In this document: piece by piece, positions 1 to 9,050 of the stretch
How the letters are laid out: every line of letters starts with the position of its first letter
How positions within the stretch are numbered: position 1 is the first letter of the stretch
Assembly (NCBI GenBank): GCA_023389035.1
Contig: JAEWFC010000038.1
Location: forward strand, 434,001-498,000
Source: Acidobacteriota bacterium
GTDB taxonomy: Bacteria > Acidobacteriota > Blastocatellia > Pyrinomonadales > Pyrinomonadaceae
Reading direction: 5' to 3'
DNA: 64,000 bases
Made by a program: the position numbers and the translations under genes
Notes under the pieces: model-generated
Told to the model about the DNA's origin: nothing
What the model saw: only the letters and a program-made list of their open reading frames with translations
Databases searched by the model: none

Positions 1-741
1 GATCACGCGTTCGCCGTTCTTTTTCAGATGTGCGAGATCGCCCTGCCAAAAGCCATTGGCAAAGAAGTCCTCGATGATCTTTTCACGCGGTTCGGGATAG
101 ACCGTATCCAGCAGCTTGTAGGCGTGCTTGCCGATCGCTTCCTTTGCCGACCAGCCGTAAAGCCGCTCTGCCCCGGCGTTCCAGGAGGCTATCCGCCAGT
201 CGAGCGTGAGCATCAGCACGGGTGCCAGATCGAGCAGGATCGTCTGCTTTTCGATCTCGAGACGGGCCGCCACGCGGGACGACACGTCACGCATTATGAC
301 GGTGTAGAGCTTTTGATCGCCGGCGTCTAGCTGTGAGATGGATGCCTCGGCTGGAAACTCGTCGCCGTCGGCACGCAGTGCATATACGTCCCGCGAGCCC
401 GCCATCGAACGCGACGTTATGCCCGTTCTGCCAAAGGCGTCGATGTGCTCGGAATGGTGTTCGTGAAAGCGTTCGGGGATCAGCAGGTCCAATGGCTTCC
501 CGAGCACGTCTTCCGCCGTGCAGCGAAACATCTGCTCGGCAGCACGGTTAAAAAAGACGATGCGATGCCGCGAATCTACCGTAATGATCGCGTCCATCGC
601 GGCATCCATTATGCCCGCCAGCCGTGCCTCGGCGTTGTCTAAAAGGGTATGGTCGGAAAATCCCGCGGCCGTCTCTCGGGTCGCAGTCGTTGATGCGGAA
701 TTGGGGGCGTTGGAACCTGGGAGCCTAACGTTATTTTTCAT
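1..741 (-). CDS. PAS-domain sensor protein, C-terminal part outside window
   Basis: Translating the minus strand from an ATG at 741 gives 247 codons with no stop up to base 1, so the gene is cut by the window edge. The N-terminus (MKNNVRL) is followed by a short low-complexity linker. Two PAS-type domains follow. The first is at about residues 55-160, with AMDAIITVDSRHRIVFFNRA and a DVLGKPLDLL helix; the second starts near 175, with a LDWRIASWNAGAERLYGW-like core. Such tandem PAS proteins usually continue into a histidine kinase or diguanylate cyclase, but the output domain is not visible. No membrane segment is seen, so a cytoplasmic sensor is likely. It is transcribed in the same direction as the secreted protein upstream (949-3936) but 207 bases apart, probably from its own promoter. 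Confidence 0.8.
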   Translation of the reverse strand, partial: MKNNVRLPGSNAPNSASTTATRETAAGFSDHTLLDNAEARLAGIMDAAMDAIITVDSRHRIVFFNRAAEQMFRCTAEDVLGKPLDLLIPERFHEHHSEHIDAFGRTGITSRSMAGSRDVYALRADGDEFPAEASISQLDAGDQKLYTVIMRDVSSRVAARLEIEKQTILLDLAPVLMLTLDWRIASWNAGAERLYGWSAKEAIGKHAYKLLDTVYPEPREKIIEDFFANGFWQGDLAHLKKNGERVI

Positions 742-948
742 CCTTTGCGAAACGTGACAAGTGTCGGGATCGTTATCAGATCACGAAAGGGTGAAAGGAA
801 CGTTACACGAAATACGGTATATAAGTCAAAATTATCGCACTTCGCCTGCCCGGCCCGTGCAAACTTCAACCGCCGACGGCGAACCTCCATGCGTGCCCGG
901 ATCGAACGACCGCAGCTCACGGCTGACGGGCCGTTACGCCTCTACCGG

Positions 949-3936
949 CTATCTCAGTGCCGTAAACTCCAGGCCGGTGAGATCTTCATAGAGGGTCAGG
1001 GTGATCGACGGCTGCTTAAAGGCGTGGCGTCCTGCCGAAACGGTTATCGTGTACGTCTCGCCCGCCCGCAGGCCGTCAAACGCAAAGTTTCCAAAGGTAC
1101 CCGTGCGGACCGTTACCGGCTGAATCAAAAGCCCGCCCTCGATCGTCACGCTCGCACCGCGGACCGCCATTCCCGCAGCATCACCGACACGCCCCGTCAC
1201 CCGCACCTCAGCAGCAGTCGGTCCCAATACCTCATCCGCACCGATATCCGGACTCACGGCGTCACGCGGCTGCCCGTCAATGTCATGCGTGACCGCAGCG
1301 ATCCCCGCCCCAAGCCCGATCAGCGGCGAACCCGCCTGCAAATGCAGATCATCCGCCGACACAAACATCGGATCGAAAACCACCGAAGCGTTGTCATTCG
1401 TTCCTGCCACCGAGAACAGGCGGGTGGCCGAACGCATGTTCGATGATGGTGAGGTAAGCAGCGGATTAAAGTCTGCAGCCTTATATCGGGTGAAGGTTAA
1501 CAGATAAAAAAGCCCGGGATAACCGATCATGCTGCGATTTGCGTCTGCCCCTTGAACATACGCATTGTTATTTAAAGTGAGGCCGAACTCCTCGTTCGCA
1601 TTGCTAGGCCAACAGATGCTTGCGAACGCGGGTGAGGTGGCGTGACCGCCAAGTTGCACATTTGCGAAGATGTTATTACGAACATCCATGCCCGTCACTA
1701 CGCTAAGACCGATCAACAGCCCGCAGCTTAATGTGCTTCCGGTTCCTGAGACCGCTCCGGACATCAGCACGGTATTGTGATAAATACGATGCCCTACGCC
1801 GGTATTGTCGCTAGTTCGAATCCCGTATGACCCAGATGTCCCGCTGAAATTCCCGTTAGCGCCGCTGATCACCCCAGTGATGAAGTTGTTCAAAATGAAT
1901 GCGTTGTTACCGTTTCCGATGTTTATTCCGGCCGCACCATTTGCTGCGGTGTTCCGGTTTCGGACGCGGAGAACCTTGTTCGCCTCGACTCGGGGATTGT
2001 GACCATTTGCGGGTAAAGACGCGAAATCAATGCCGCGCAGGTTTGTTCCGGCGAAACTCTCGACATATATCGTGTTTCGCCGAACGATGGCGTCAGACGA
2101 CCCCGAGAGAAATAGCCCGGTAATGTAAACTTGATTAGGATCGCCCGCAGTTGGATTTCCGATCACATTCCCTTCGACCAAAAGGCCCGGGAAAGAAACG
2201 TGCGAACTAGCTTGTAGAGAAATCCCGCGTCCCACATTTACGACCTGGTTGTTTCGGACCAGTAGGTTTCTCCCAACGGATGCGACAGATATATTTTCAG
2301 ATCCGATTTGAGTTGGTACAGCAGTCGGGTTTGTAGTGGTCCCGCCAGGACCAACGAAAATTCCGTAGCTTCGCTGGAGGACGGTCGAGATGCTGGTCGC
2401 TGTGCTAATGTTCATGCCTACTGCGTTGCCCTCAACGTTTACGTTCCGGATCTGATTATCATTGGCCTCCCACGAGGTTGAACTCGGCATCGCCAACCGA
2501 ATCACGGGACTTAATGTTACGGTCGACGCGGCGTCGTTCTTGAAAGTGAGGTTCCGCGCAACCCCGGCCGTAGTGGGATCATCGCCGTCGATCGTGACGT
2601 TGCTGGTCATGTTGAGTTCAACTACGCCGCGACCATTCGAGGGTGAACCGCTGATGCTGCGCGGTCCGCCAACTGGATAGATGTCTACCGTTGAATAGCT
2701 CGCGAGTCCCGCTCCGCTGCCGTTTAAGACGGCCGAACCTGTGTGCGAGGCATCGCCGCAGATCTCGATAAGGATATTCCCCTGATGCAGTCCGGCGTTG
2801 ATCGCCCCAAACGCCGTCGCGAGCTCGGCATAGCCCGCGATCGGCGTACCGACAGAGGATTCGACTTCGATGGAGGTACCGAGCGTGCAGGCCCGCACGG
2901 TCGCATTCTCAGGCCACAGGGGCGTGCCGCTCAGAAATGCCGCTGCGTAGTTATGGACGGCGAAGCCTCCGAACGATGGCGAGTCGGCGAAATAGGCTGC
3001 CGTCCTGCGAGATTCGGCCTCCATAGCAATGTGTCCTTCTTCAAAAAAGCTGACATTCTCGGTCTGGCCGGGAACCACGTTGATCGTCTCGAGGCCCACA
3101 AGCATTCTTCCCGTCCTGCCGATCGAATCAGCGTATGCGATCTCATCACGATCAAGACAGATGAGCCCGTTTGAACCGGGACAGACCGCCGTGCCGGCAG
3201 TGTCGCGGTAGCCCATGATCACAATGCTGTCGAGCGGCAGATCGATGATGTGTGCGTACGCAGGCTTTGAGACGCCCTGGTAGGTGACATCGCCATTCCA
3301 GAATGCGTTGATCGCGGTCCCTAGCTTCATATTTGCAGGCAATACGCTGCGAATGCACTGATGCAGATCGGCATACGATGGCAGGTCGAACGCCGCCCCC
3401 GGCTCAACGTCGAGCATCACTCCGTCGAACCTCGCATCGGCAGCGACGGCGGCGTTGTAATCGACGATCCCCTGTATGCGCTGTACGGGTCGGTCGTTGG
3501 CCGTGCAGCCGAATGTCGGCCAGTCAGAGTTGCCGTGTTCGGCCCAAACTTTGAGACCGGCCTGATGTGCGGACGACACCAGTGCTGCGAGGTCGCTATC
3601 AGGGTACATATTGCGTCCGGTCGGGCTGACGGTTGGGCTGAAAACGCTGACGTAAAGATCTGTTACTCCGCTGGCAGAGGCGGATGACACAAGCCGTGTA
3701 CGGCCTTCGGCGGTGAGTACCGGATGAGGCACGATCGAATCGCCGAACACCCACAAGCCTCGCGTCATTCCTGAGCTTTCACCTCCAAGCAGCGTCCTGT
3801 TCGCTGCATCGTTTACCTTCTTATCATCGGCCCTTTCAGAGGCAGCAAGTACATCGATCTGGGAGGCAAAGACCATCAGTCCAAGCACAAAAACACACAG
3901 CAGTGCCAACGCATATGGCAGCGTAGTTCGATTCAT
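949..3936 (-). CDS. Secreted right-handed beta-helix protein with C-terminal carboxypeptidase-regulatory-like domain
   Basis: 995 residues. The N-terminus has a Sec signal or anchor (hydrophobic stretch about residues 8-25, LPYALALLCVFVLGLMVFA). Residues about 60-340 look like a TIM-barrel domain of the glycosidase-like type (GLWVFGDSIV, VWAEHGNSDWP, FDGVMLDVEPGA, IVIMGYRDTAG). Residues about 400-880 are rich in Asn, Gly, Val and Ile in short repeating strands (for example NVEGNAVGMNIS, IRNNQVVNVGRG-like turns), typical of a parallel beta-helix that ends in a DIGADEVLG motif common in such proteins. The last 85 residues (VRVTGRVGDAAGMAVRGA, FGNFAFDGLRAGETY) form a beta-sandwich of the carboxypeptidase regulatory type, common in Acidobacteria and Planctomycetes. 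It probably acts outside the cytoplasmic membrane on polysaccharide, but the substrate cannot be read. A good promoter lies just upstream. Confidence 0.75.
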   Translation of the reverse strand: MNRTTLPYALALLCVFVLGLMVFASQIDVLAASERADDKKVNDAANRTLLGGESSGMTRGLWVFGDSIVPHPVLTAEGRTRLVSSASASGVTDLYVSVFSPTVSPTGRNMYPDSDLAALVSSAHQAGLKVWAEHGNSDWPTFGCTANDRPVQRIQGIVDYNAAVAADARFDGVMLDVEPGAAFDLPSYADLHQCIRSVLPANMKLGTAINAFWNGDVTYQGVSKPAYAHIIDLPLDSIVIMGYRDTAGTAVCPGSNGLICLDRDEIAYADSIGRTGRMLVGLETINVVPGQTENVSFFEEGHIAMEAESRRTAAYFADSPSFGGFAVHNYAAAFLSGTPLWPENATVRACTLGTSIEVESSVGTPIAGYAELATAFGAINAGLHQGNILIEICGDASHTGSAVLNGSGAGLASYSTVDIYPVGGPRSISGSPSNGRGVVELNMTSNVTIDGDDPTTAGVARNLTFKNDAASTVTLSPVIRLAMPSSTSWEANDNQIRNVNVEGNAVGMNISTATSISTVLQRSYGIFVGPGGTTTNPTAVPTQIGSENISVASVGRNLLVRNNQVVNVGRGISLQASSHVSFPGLLVEGNVIGNPTAGDPNQVYITGLFLSGSSDAIVRRNTIYVESFAGTNLRGIDFASLPANGHNPRVEANKVLRVRNRNTAANGAAGINIGNGNNAFILNNFITGVISGANGNFSGTSGSYGIRTSDNTGVGHRIYHNTVLMSGAVSGTGSTLSCGLLIGLSVVTGMDVRNNIFANVQLGGHATSPAFASICWPSNANEEFGLTLNNNAYVQGADANRSMIGYPGLFYLLTFTRYKAADFNPLLTSPSSNMRSATRLFSVAGTNDNASVVFDPMFVSADDLHLQAGSPLIGLGAGIAAVTHDIDGQPRDAVSPDIGADEVLGPTAAEVRVTGRVGDAAGMAVRGASVTIEGGLLIQPVTVRTGTFGNFAFDGLRAGETYTITVSAGRHAFKQPSITLTLYEDLTGLEFTALR

Positions 3937-3990
3937 ATTGTTTCAATTGATTCGGGATCCAAGCAGTCGGTGAGGACTGGATTTTCCGAA

Positions 3991-4019
3991 AATTTACAAG
4001 GATTGCACACCCATGTCAA
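3991..4019 (-). promoter_or_regulatory. Sigma-70-type promoter for the beta-helix protein gene
   Basis: Read on the minus strand, a perfect -35 box TTGACA (complement of 4014-4019) is followed by 17 bases and a -10-like TAAATT (complement of 3991-3996, four of six consensus bases). The predicted start of transcription near 3984 leaves a leader of about 48 bases before the ATG at 3936. Confidence 0.55.
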
Positions 4020-4226
4020 GCCCTCGAAAGCGTCGAGAAAAGAATTTGATCGAACAGGTTGTTTTTTCGGGTATGGGAGCTGACCGTCATATTCGTCGCG
4101 TTTGGCAGGTAACGTGAGCTTCTCACCCGAATTGATGAGAGAATCCCTACATTAACGGATGATTCCGAAAACGCTGTTGTTTCGTATCATTTAATTAAGG
4201 AATGAACAGACCTTAGGAGAATAGCA

Positions 4227-4928
4227 ATGATACGAATTACCAGAGCAGACCAGCGAGGGCATGCCGATCACGGTTGGCTGAACACCTACCACACATTCTC
4301 ATTCGCGAGTTATTACAACCCCGGGATGATGGGTTTCCGGTCGCTGCGAGTGATCAACGAAGACAGAGTGACGCCTGGGCAGGGCTTCGGCACGCACAGC
4401 CATAACGATATGGAGATATTGTCGTACGTGCTTGATGGTGCTATCGCTCATAAAGACTCGACCGGAAGCGAGGCGACCCTTCGGCCGCACGAGTGGCAGC
4501 GTATGACGGCCGGGACCGGCGTCCATCACAGCGAGTACAACCCGTCAAAGACGGATCGGCTTCACTTTCTGCAGATCTGGATCCTTCCGGAGGAGCAAGG
4601 GCTCGAACCCGGCTACGAGCAGAAGATGTTCGCACCGGAGGAAAAGAGCGGCAAACTCAGGCTGGTCGCATCAAAGGACGCTCGTGAAGGCTCGCTGAAG
4701 ATCAATCAGGACGCTTCGGTCTTCAATTCGATACTTCAGCAGGACGAAGAAGTAACTTACGAGATAGAGGGCAATCGCTACGCTTGGCTGCAGGTGGCCA
4801 AAGGATCGCTCGATCTCAACGGTCAATCCCTGAAGGCCGGCGACGGTGCTGCGATCAGCGACGAGAACCTATTGAGGATCAAAGGGCTTGAGGCTGACAC
4901 GGAATTAGTCCTGTTCGACCTCGCTTGA
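4227..4928 (+). CDS. Pirin family protein (YhhW-type bicupin)
   Basis: 233 residues, the usual length for YhhW-type pirins. The N-terminal cupin keeps all four metal ligands at the positions known from E. coli YhhW: His57 and His59 (GTHSHNDMEI), His101 and Glu103 (GVHHSEYN). Some pirins of this type have quercetin dioxygenase activity in vitro; the physiological role is unclear, and stress response or redox sensing is possible. The start is supported by AGGAGA at 4215-4220, six bases before the ATG. It is a single gene ending in a strong terminator hairpin and is divergent from the beta-helix gene. Confidence 0.9.
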   Translation: MIRITRADQRGHADHGWLNTYHTFSFASYYNPGMMGFRSLRVINEDRVTPGQGFGTHSHNDMEILSYVLDGAIAHKDSTGSEATLRPHEWQRMTAGTGVHHSEYNPSKTDRLHFLQIWILPEEQGLEPGYEQKMFAPEEKSGKLRLVASKDAREGSLKINQDASVFNSILQQDEEVTYEIEGNRYAWLQVAKGSLDLNGQSLKAGDGAAISDENLLRIKGLEADTELVLFDLA

Positions 4929-4955
4929 GCATTGAATAGCAGGTAAATAACGAAA

Positions 4956-4978
4956 AAGGCGTCCGATCTGGACGCCTT
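4956..4978. terminator. Terminator hairpin between pirin gene and tRNA-Lys
   Basis: A perfect 9-bp stem, AAGGCGTCC (4956-4964) with GGACGCCTT (4970-4978), has a 5-base loop. It is preceded by a run of A (4953-4957), so it also reads as stem plus U tract on the minus strand, downstream of the tRNA. It may serve both convergent transcripts. Confidence 0.7.
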
Positions 4979-4993
4979 AACTCGTTGATGTAT

Positions 4994-5069
4994 TGGTGAT
5001 CCGACCAGGACTCGAACCTGGGACCCAATGGTTAAAAGCCATTTGCTCTACCGACTGAGCTATCGGACC
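4994..5069 (-). tRNA. tRNA-Lys (anticodon UUU)
   Basis: The minus strand from 5069 to 4994 folds as a complete cloverleaf. The acceptor stem is GGTCCGA with TCGGATC, the D-arm contains AGCTCAGTCGGTAGAGC, and the anticodon stem AATGG/CCATT encloses loop CTTTTAA (anticodon TTT). The T-arm is CCCAGGTTCGAGTCCTGG-like. The discriminator is A and the 3' CCA is encoded in the DNA (4994-4996). Confidence 0.97.
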
Positions 5070-5265
5070 ACACGGCAGGGGCGAACCCGGCCGAATTGAA
5101 GATTTTACATTCTAGGCTACGCGATTGGCAAGGAGGCGAGTGCGGCTAGTTAAACGGGCAGCACATCCGGCAAACGCGTTAGGTTCCGTCGTAGTGTTGG
5201 CTTTAATACTGTTCGCCCCATTCCCATCCGTGTTAAATTATTATGTCCTCATAAATTCGCACAAT

Positions 5266-8019
5266 ATGCCCGGTGGTAAAGAAACACTAAAAGATCTGGC
5301 GGGAAAGGACCGCGTTATCGAAGACCTGGCGGGCCTGATGGAAAATGCCCCTGTCGGCATCCACTTTGTAGATCGCGAAGGCGTAATTCTGTGGGTCAAT
5401 CGCACGGAACGCGAGATGCTCGGCTACGAAGAGCACGAGCTGATCGGCCGAAACATCGCTGATCTTCACGTCGATACCGATACGGTCAACGGCATCCTCG
5501 AAAAGCTCTCGGCAGGCGAGGCCGTCAACGGAGCGATCGTCACCCTGCGGCACAAGGACGGCTCAGTGCGGTACGGTTCGGTCTCGACGAATGCCAGATG
5601 GGACGATGGCGAATTTGTGCACTCACGATGTTTTACGCGTGATGTAACCGATGCCGTCCTGCGCGACCGTGAGACCGCTGCCCTGCTCAAGCAGCGTGAA
5701 GAGCGTGCAAGCCTGCTCGAGACCATCTTTGAAACGCTGATGGATTTTGCGTTCGCATTCGACCGTGAAGGACGATTCATCTATGCGAACCGTTCCCTGC
5801 TCGAACTGTGGGGCATCGGGCTTGAAGAGGCGGTCGGGAAGAATTTCTTCGATCTGGATTATCCCGAAGAACTCGCTCAGCGCCTGCAGGACCAGATAGA
5901 GCAGGTCTATCAGACCGGCGAAACGGTAAAGGACGTCACACCGTACACTTCGCCATCCGGTCAGGACGGCTTTTACGAATACATATTTCAGCCCGCAAGA
6001 AACACCAATGGCGACGTGCATCTGGTCGTGGGATCAACCCGCGATCTGACCTCGCACAAAGGCACCGAAGAACGCCTGAGGGAAACCCAGCGTGTGCTTC
6101 GACTGGCGATGATCAGCAGCCAGATGGGTGCCTGGGCGCGTGATATAGAAAAGGACGAGGATTACTGGACGCCGGAATTAGAGGCACTGTTCGGATTAGC
6201 ACCCGGAACGTTCAAGGGCGACCGCAACGGTTTCTTCAATTACGTTTTTGAAGAAGACCGGGAAAAGACACGTCGAGAGGTAAGCAGAGCGCTTGCCGAG
6301 CACCGTGAGTACATCTGTGAATTCAGGTTCAATCACAGCGATGGGTCGGTCCGCTGGATGGAAGGCCGCGGACAGGCGACGTATAACGACGAAGGCAAGC
6401 CTATCAAACTTTACGGTATCGGGATCGATATAACCGAAAGAAAGATGGCCGAGGCTGCTCTGAAAGAGAGCGAATCGAACCTTCAGAGCCTTGCGGATTC
6501 GATCCCGCAGCTTGCGTGGATGGCACGTCCTGACGGGCACATCTTCTGGTACAACCAACGGTGGTTCGAATACACAGGTACTACGTTGCCCGAGATGGAA
6601 GGCGAGGGTTGGATGGCTGTGCACGACCCGGCGATCTTACCCGATGTGGTCGACAAGTGGACGCATTCGCTGCGCACGGGATCGAAATTCGAAATGGAAT
6701 TTCCGCTGCGTGGTGCGGACGGGCAGTTTCGCTGGTTCCTGACACAGGTCTCTCCGATACGCGATGCTGACGGAACGATAAGCCGTTGGTTCGGCACGAA
6801 TACGGATATTCAGGACCTGTGGGACATCAGGCAAAAGACCGAGGCTGCAAGCCGTGCCAAGGACGATTTTCTCGCAATGCTTTCGCACGAATTGCGTGCA
6901 CCTCTTAACGTGATGTCGGGCTGGTCGCAGATACTTCGACGAAGCGAGTACGATCACGAGAAGGTCAAGAAAGCGATCGAGATAATCCTGCGAAACGTCG
7001 ATCTGCAGTCCGCTCTGATAGAGGACCTACTTGACGTGTCACGAATAGTCTCGGGCAAGATACGGCTTGAGACGAGCACACTGTCATTCAACACGATAGT
7101 TAGAAGCTGTATCGACTCGTGCCTTGCCAGTGCTGAAGCTAAAGGGGTCACCCTGCGGTCGGCCATCGATTCGGATCCTGCAGTGATGGAAGGCGATGAA
7201 TACCGTCTGATGCAGATCGTCAATAATCTGCTAAGCAATGCGATAAAGTTTACGCCCGCGGGCGGCAGCATAACGGCAGCTCTGGATCGGGACGATCAGC
7301 ACGCAAAGCTGGTGATCGCAGACTCAGGGATCGGCATCCCCGATCAAATGCTTCCGCACATATTCGAACGTTTTCGTCAGGCAGACGCGACATCGACACG
7401 GCAGTTCGGCGGCCTGGGGCTTGGACTGGCAATAGTCGATCATCTGGTACGCCTGCATGGCGGAACGATCACTGCTGACTCGCCGGGAGAGGGCAAAGGT
7501 TCGACATTCACCGTAGAGCTGCCGCTAATAAGCATAAATGAAGCTGACCCGGGAACTCCTAGGCGTCGGCGTGGATCAGGTGAGCTTGTCAGCTCAAAAG
7601 CGTTGGACGGCCTTAGGATACTGGTGGTCGATGACGATCCCGACGCACTGATGCTGATGACCGCATTCCTCGAATCGGAAGGTGCGAACGTCTCTCGCGT
7701 AAGCTCGGCGAGTGAAGCTCTTTCAACTATCGGATACGGGAAATTTGACCTGCTCATCTCGGATCTTGGAATGCCGGTGATGGATGGATATGAGTTGATG
7801 CGGCTGGTCAGGCAGAAGCTCGATGCGGAGGTGCTGCCGGCTATCGCCTTGACCGGATACGTTTCGGATCGTGACCGGGATCTCGTATTCGACGCCGGTT
7901 TTCAGAGCCATATGCCGAAGCCGGTCGAGCTCGACGACCTGAGAGTGATAATCCAGGACCTGGCGAAACGCTCGAACGGTCATGGTACAAAAGATCCAAA
8001 TAAAAACGGCCTGCAGTGA
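5266..8019 (+). CDS. Hybrid sensor histidine kinase with four PAS domains and a receiver domain
   Basis: About 917 residues from the ATG at 5266. Four PAS/PAC repeats come first (first core LMENAPVGIHFVDREGVILW, others starting near residues 145, 275 and 410), then a HisKA dimerisation domain with the phospho-acceptor His541 (MLSHELRAPLNVM). The HATPase domain has the N box (NNLLSNAIKF), G1 (DSGIGIP), F box (FERFRQ) and G2 (GGLGLGLAIV). A C-terminal receiver domain has Asp833 (SDLGMPVMDG) and Lys in PKPV. No membrane segment is seen after the ATG, so it is probably cytoplasmic. The frame is open back to a TTG at 5125, and an AGGAGG lies three bases before a GTG at 5140. That extension is AT-rich and looks non-coding, so I prefer 5266. 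The partner regulator is not adjacent. Confidence 0.88.
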   Translation: MPGGKETLKDLAGKDRVIEDLAGLMENAPVGIHFVDREGVILWVNRTEREMLGYEEHELIGRNIADLHVDTDTVNGILEKLSAGEAVNGAIVTLRHKDGSVRYGSVSTNARWDDGEFVHSRCFTRDVTDAVLRDRETAALLKQREERASLLETIFETLMDFAFAFDREGRFIYANRSLLELWGIGLEEAVGKNFFDLDYPEELAQRLQDQIEQVYQTGETVKDVTPYTSPSGQDGFYEYIFQPARNTNGDVHLVVGSTRDLTSHKGTEERLRETQRVLRLAMISSQMGAWARDIEKDEDYWTPELEALFGLAPGTFKGDRNGFFNYVFEEDREKTRREVSRALAEHREYICEFRFNHSDGSVRWMEGRGQATYNDEGKPIKLYGIGIDITERKMAEAALKESESNLQSLADSIPQLAWMARPDGHIFWYNQRWFEYTGTTLPEMEGEGWMAVHDPAILPDVVDKWTHSLRTGSKFEMEFPLRGADGQFRWFLTQVSPIRDADGTISRWFGTNTDIQDLWDIRQKTEAASRAKDDFLAMLSHELRAPLNVMSGWSQILRRSEYDHEKVKKAIEIILRNVDLQSALIEDLLDVSRIVSGKIRLETSTLSFNTIVRSCIDSCLASAEAKGVTLRSAIDSDPAVMEGDEYRLMQIVNNLLSNAIKFTPAGGSITAALDRDDQHAKLVIADSGIGIPDQMLPHIFERFRQADATSTRQFGGLGLGLAIVDHLVRLHGGTITADSPGEGKGSTFTVELPLISINEADPGTPRRRRGSGELVSSKALDGLRILVVDDDPDALMLMTAFLESEGANVSRVSSASEALSTIGYGKFDLLISDLGMPVMDGYELMRLVRQKLDAEVLPAIALTGYVSDRDRDLVFDAGFQSHMPKPVELDDLRVIIQDLAKRSNGHGTKDPNKNGLQ

Positions 8020-8030
8020 TCGCGGGCCGT
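8002..8030 (-). terminator. Intrinsic terminator of the etfBA transcript, inside the 3' end of the kinase gene
   Basis: The stem 8006-8014 pairs with 8022-8030 (9 bp, one G-U pair) around a 7-base loop. On the minus strand it is followed by five T (complement of 8002-8006). It therefore fits termination of the operon ending with etfA, and it overlaps the last codons and stop (8017-8019) of the convergent kinase gene. Confidence 0.6.
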
Positions 8031-8052
8031 CAAACATAAGTTAAGACAATGC

Positions 8053-9021
8053 CTAACCCTTGGCTTTCTTGATCTCTTCGACCAATACCGGAACGGCTTC
8101 GAAAAGGTCTCCGACGATCCCGTAATCTGCAATATCGAATATCGGAGCTTCCGAATCCTTGTTTATCGCAACGATCGTCCCGGCGTTCTTCATGCCGACT
8201 ATGTGCTGGATCGCACCCGAGATGCCTAGAGCGATATAAAGCTTTGGAGCGACGGTCTGTCCGCTTGAACCGATCTGTCGGTCGATCGGCAGCCATTCGC
8301 TATCACATATCGGCCTCGAAGCAGCAAGGTCAGCCCCGAGAACATCAGCGAGGCCCTGTGCGAGAGCAAGGTTCTCCTGCGACTTAATGCCACGGCCGAC
8401 GGCAACGATGATCTCGGACTTGGTGAGATCGACCGAGGCCTTGGCTTCCTGGAACGGTTCCTCGGCGGTCATCCGGATCTCGCCGATCTCGACATCCATT
8501 GTTTCGACGGTCGCGCTTCCCTTCGCGGCATCGGTACCTCGAAACGCTCCTGATTGGAACGTAATGAAGTACGGAGCATCACCGGCAACGGTCACGTCAG
8601 CGTCAAGTTTGCCGAGAAATATCCTGCGGGAAAGGACGAGCTTGCCGCCTTCGGCCTTGTAACGAATGCAATCGCCAACGACCTCGCGCCCAAAACGCGT
8701 CGCGACCTTTGGAGCGAAGTCGCGGACCTGGTAGGTATGCGACATTATGATGTACTGCGGATTCGTTGCCTTGATGACCTGTTCCCATGCATCCGCATAG
8801 GCATCGGGCGTGTAGATCCCGAGTTTGTCGTTCTTTGCAACGATCACCTTTTCGAGGTCGTAGCCCGCGATCTCCTGTATCAGCGGGCAGTCGCCTGTGC
8901 ATGGAATGACCGCGGCCACCTTCAGCCCCAGATCTTTCCCGATAGCCTGAGCTGCCGTGATCGCTTCAAGCGACGTCTTGTTCAGTACGCAATTCTTGTG
9001 TTCAATAAATACGAGGATCAT
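8053..9021 (-). CDS. etfA: Electron transfer flavoprotein alpha subunit
   Basis: 322 residues. With EtfB it forms the soluble heterodimer that takes electrons from acyl-CoA and related dehydrogenases and passes them to ETF-quinone oxidoreductase. The C-terminal FAD domain is clear: GRGIKSQENLALAQGLADVL, ASRPICDSEWLP, QIGSSGQTVAPKLYIALG and SGAIQHIVGM, the segment that holds the FAD. The N-terminal domain (ILVFIEHKN) is the usual nucleotide-binding-like fold. It lies 29 bases downstream of etfB and is the last gene of the fab-etf run. The quinone oxidoreductase partner is encoded at 32978-34705. Confidence 0.95.
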   Translation of the reverse strand: MILVFIEHKNCVLNKTSLEAITAAQAIGKDLGLKVAAVIPCTGDCPLIQEIAGYDLEKVIVAKNDKLGIYTPDAYADAWEQVIKATNPQYIIMSHTYQVRDFAPKVATRFGREVVGDCIRYKAEGGKLVLSRRIFLGKLDADVTVAGDAPYFITFQSGAFRGTDAAKGSATVETMDVEIGEIRMTAEEPFQEAKASVDLTKSEIIVAVGRGIKSQENLALAQGLADVLGADLAASRPICDSEWLPIDRQIGSSGQTVAPKLYIALGISGAIQHIVGMKNAGTIVAINKDSEAPIFDIADYGIVGDLFEAVPVLVEEIKKAKG

Positions 9022-9050
9022 TTTCTATTTATCCTTTCAGATCAGCCTGG

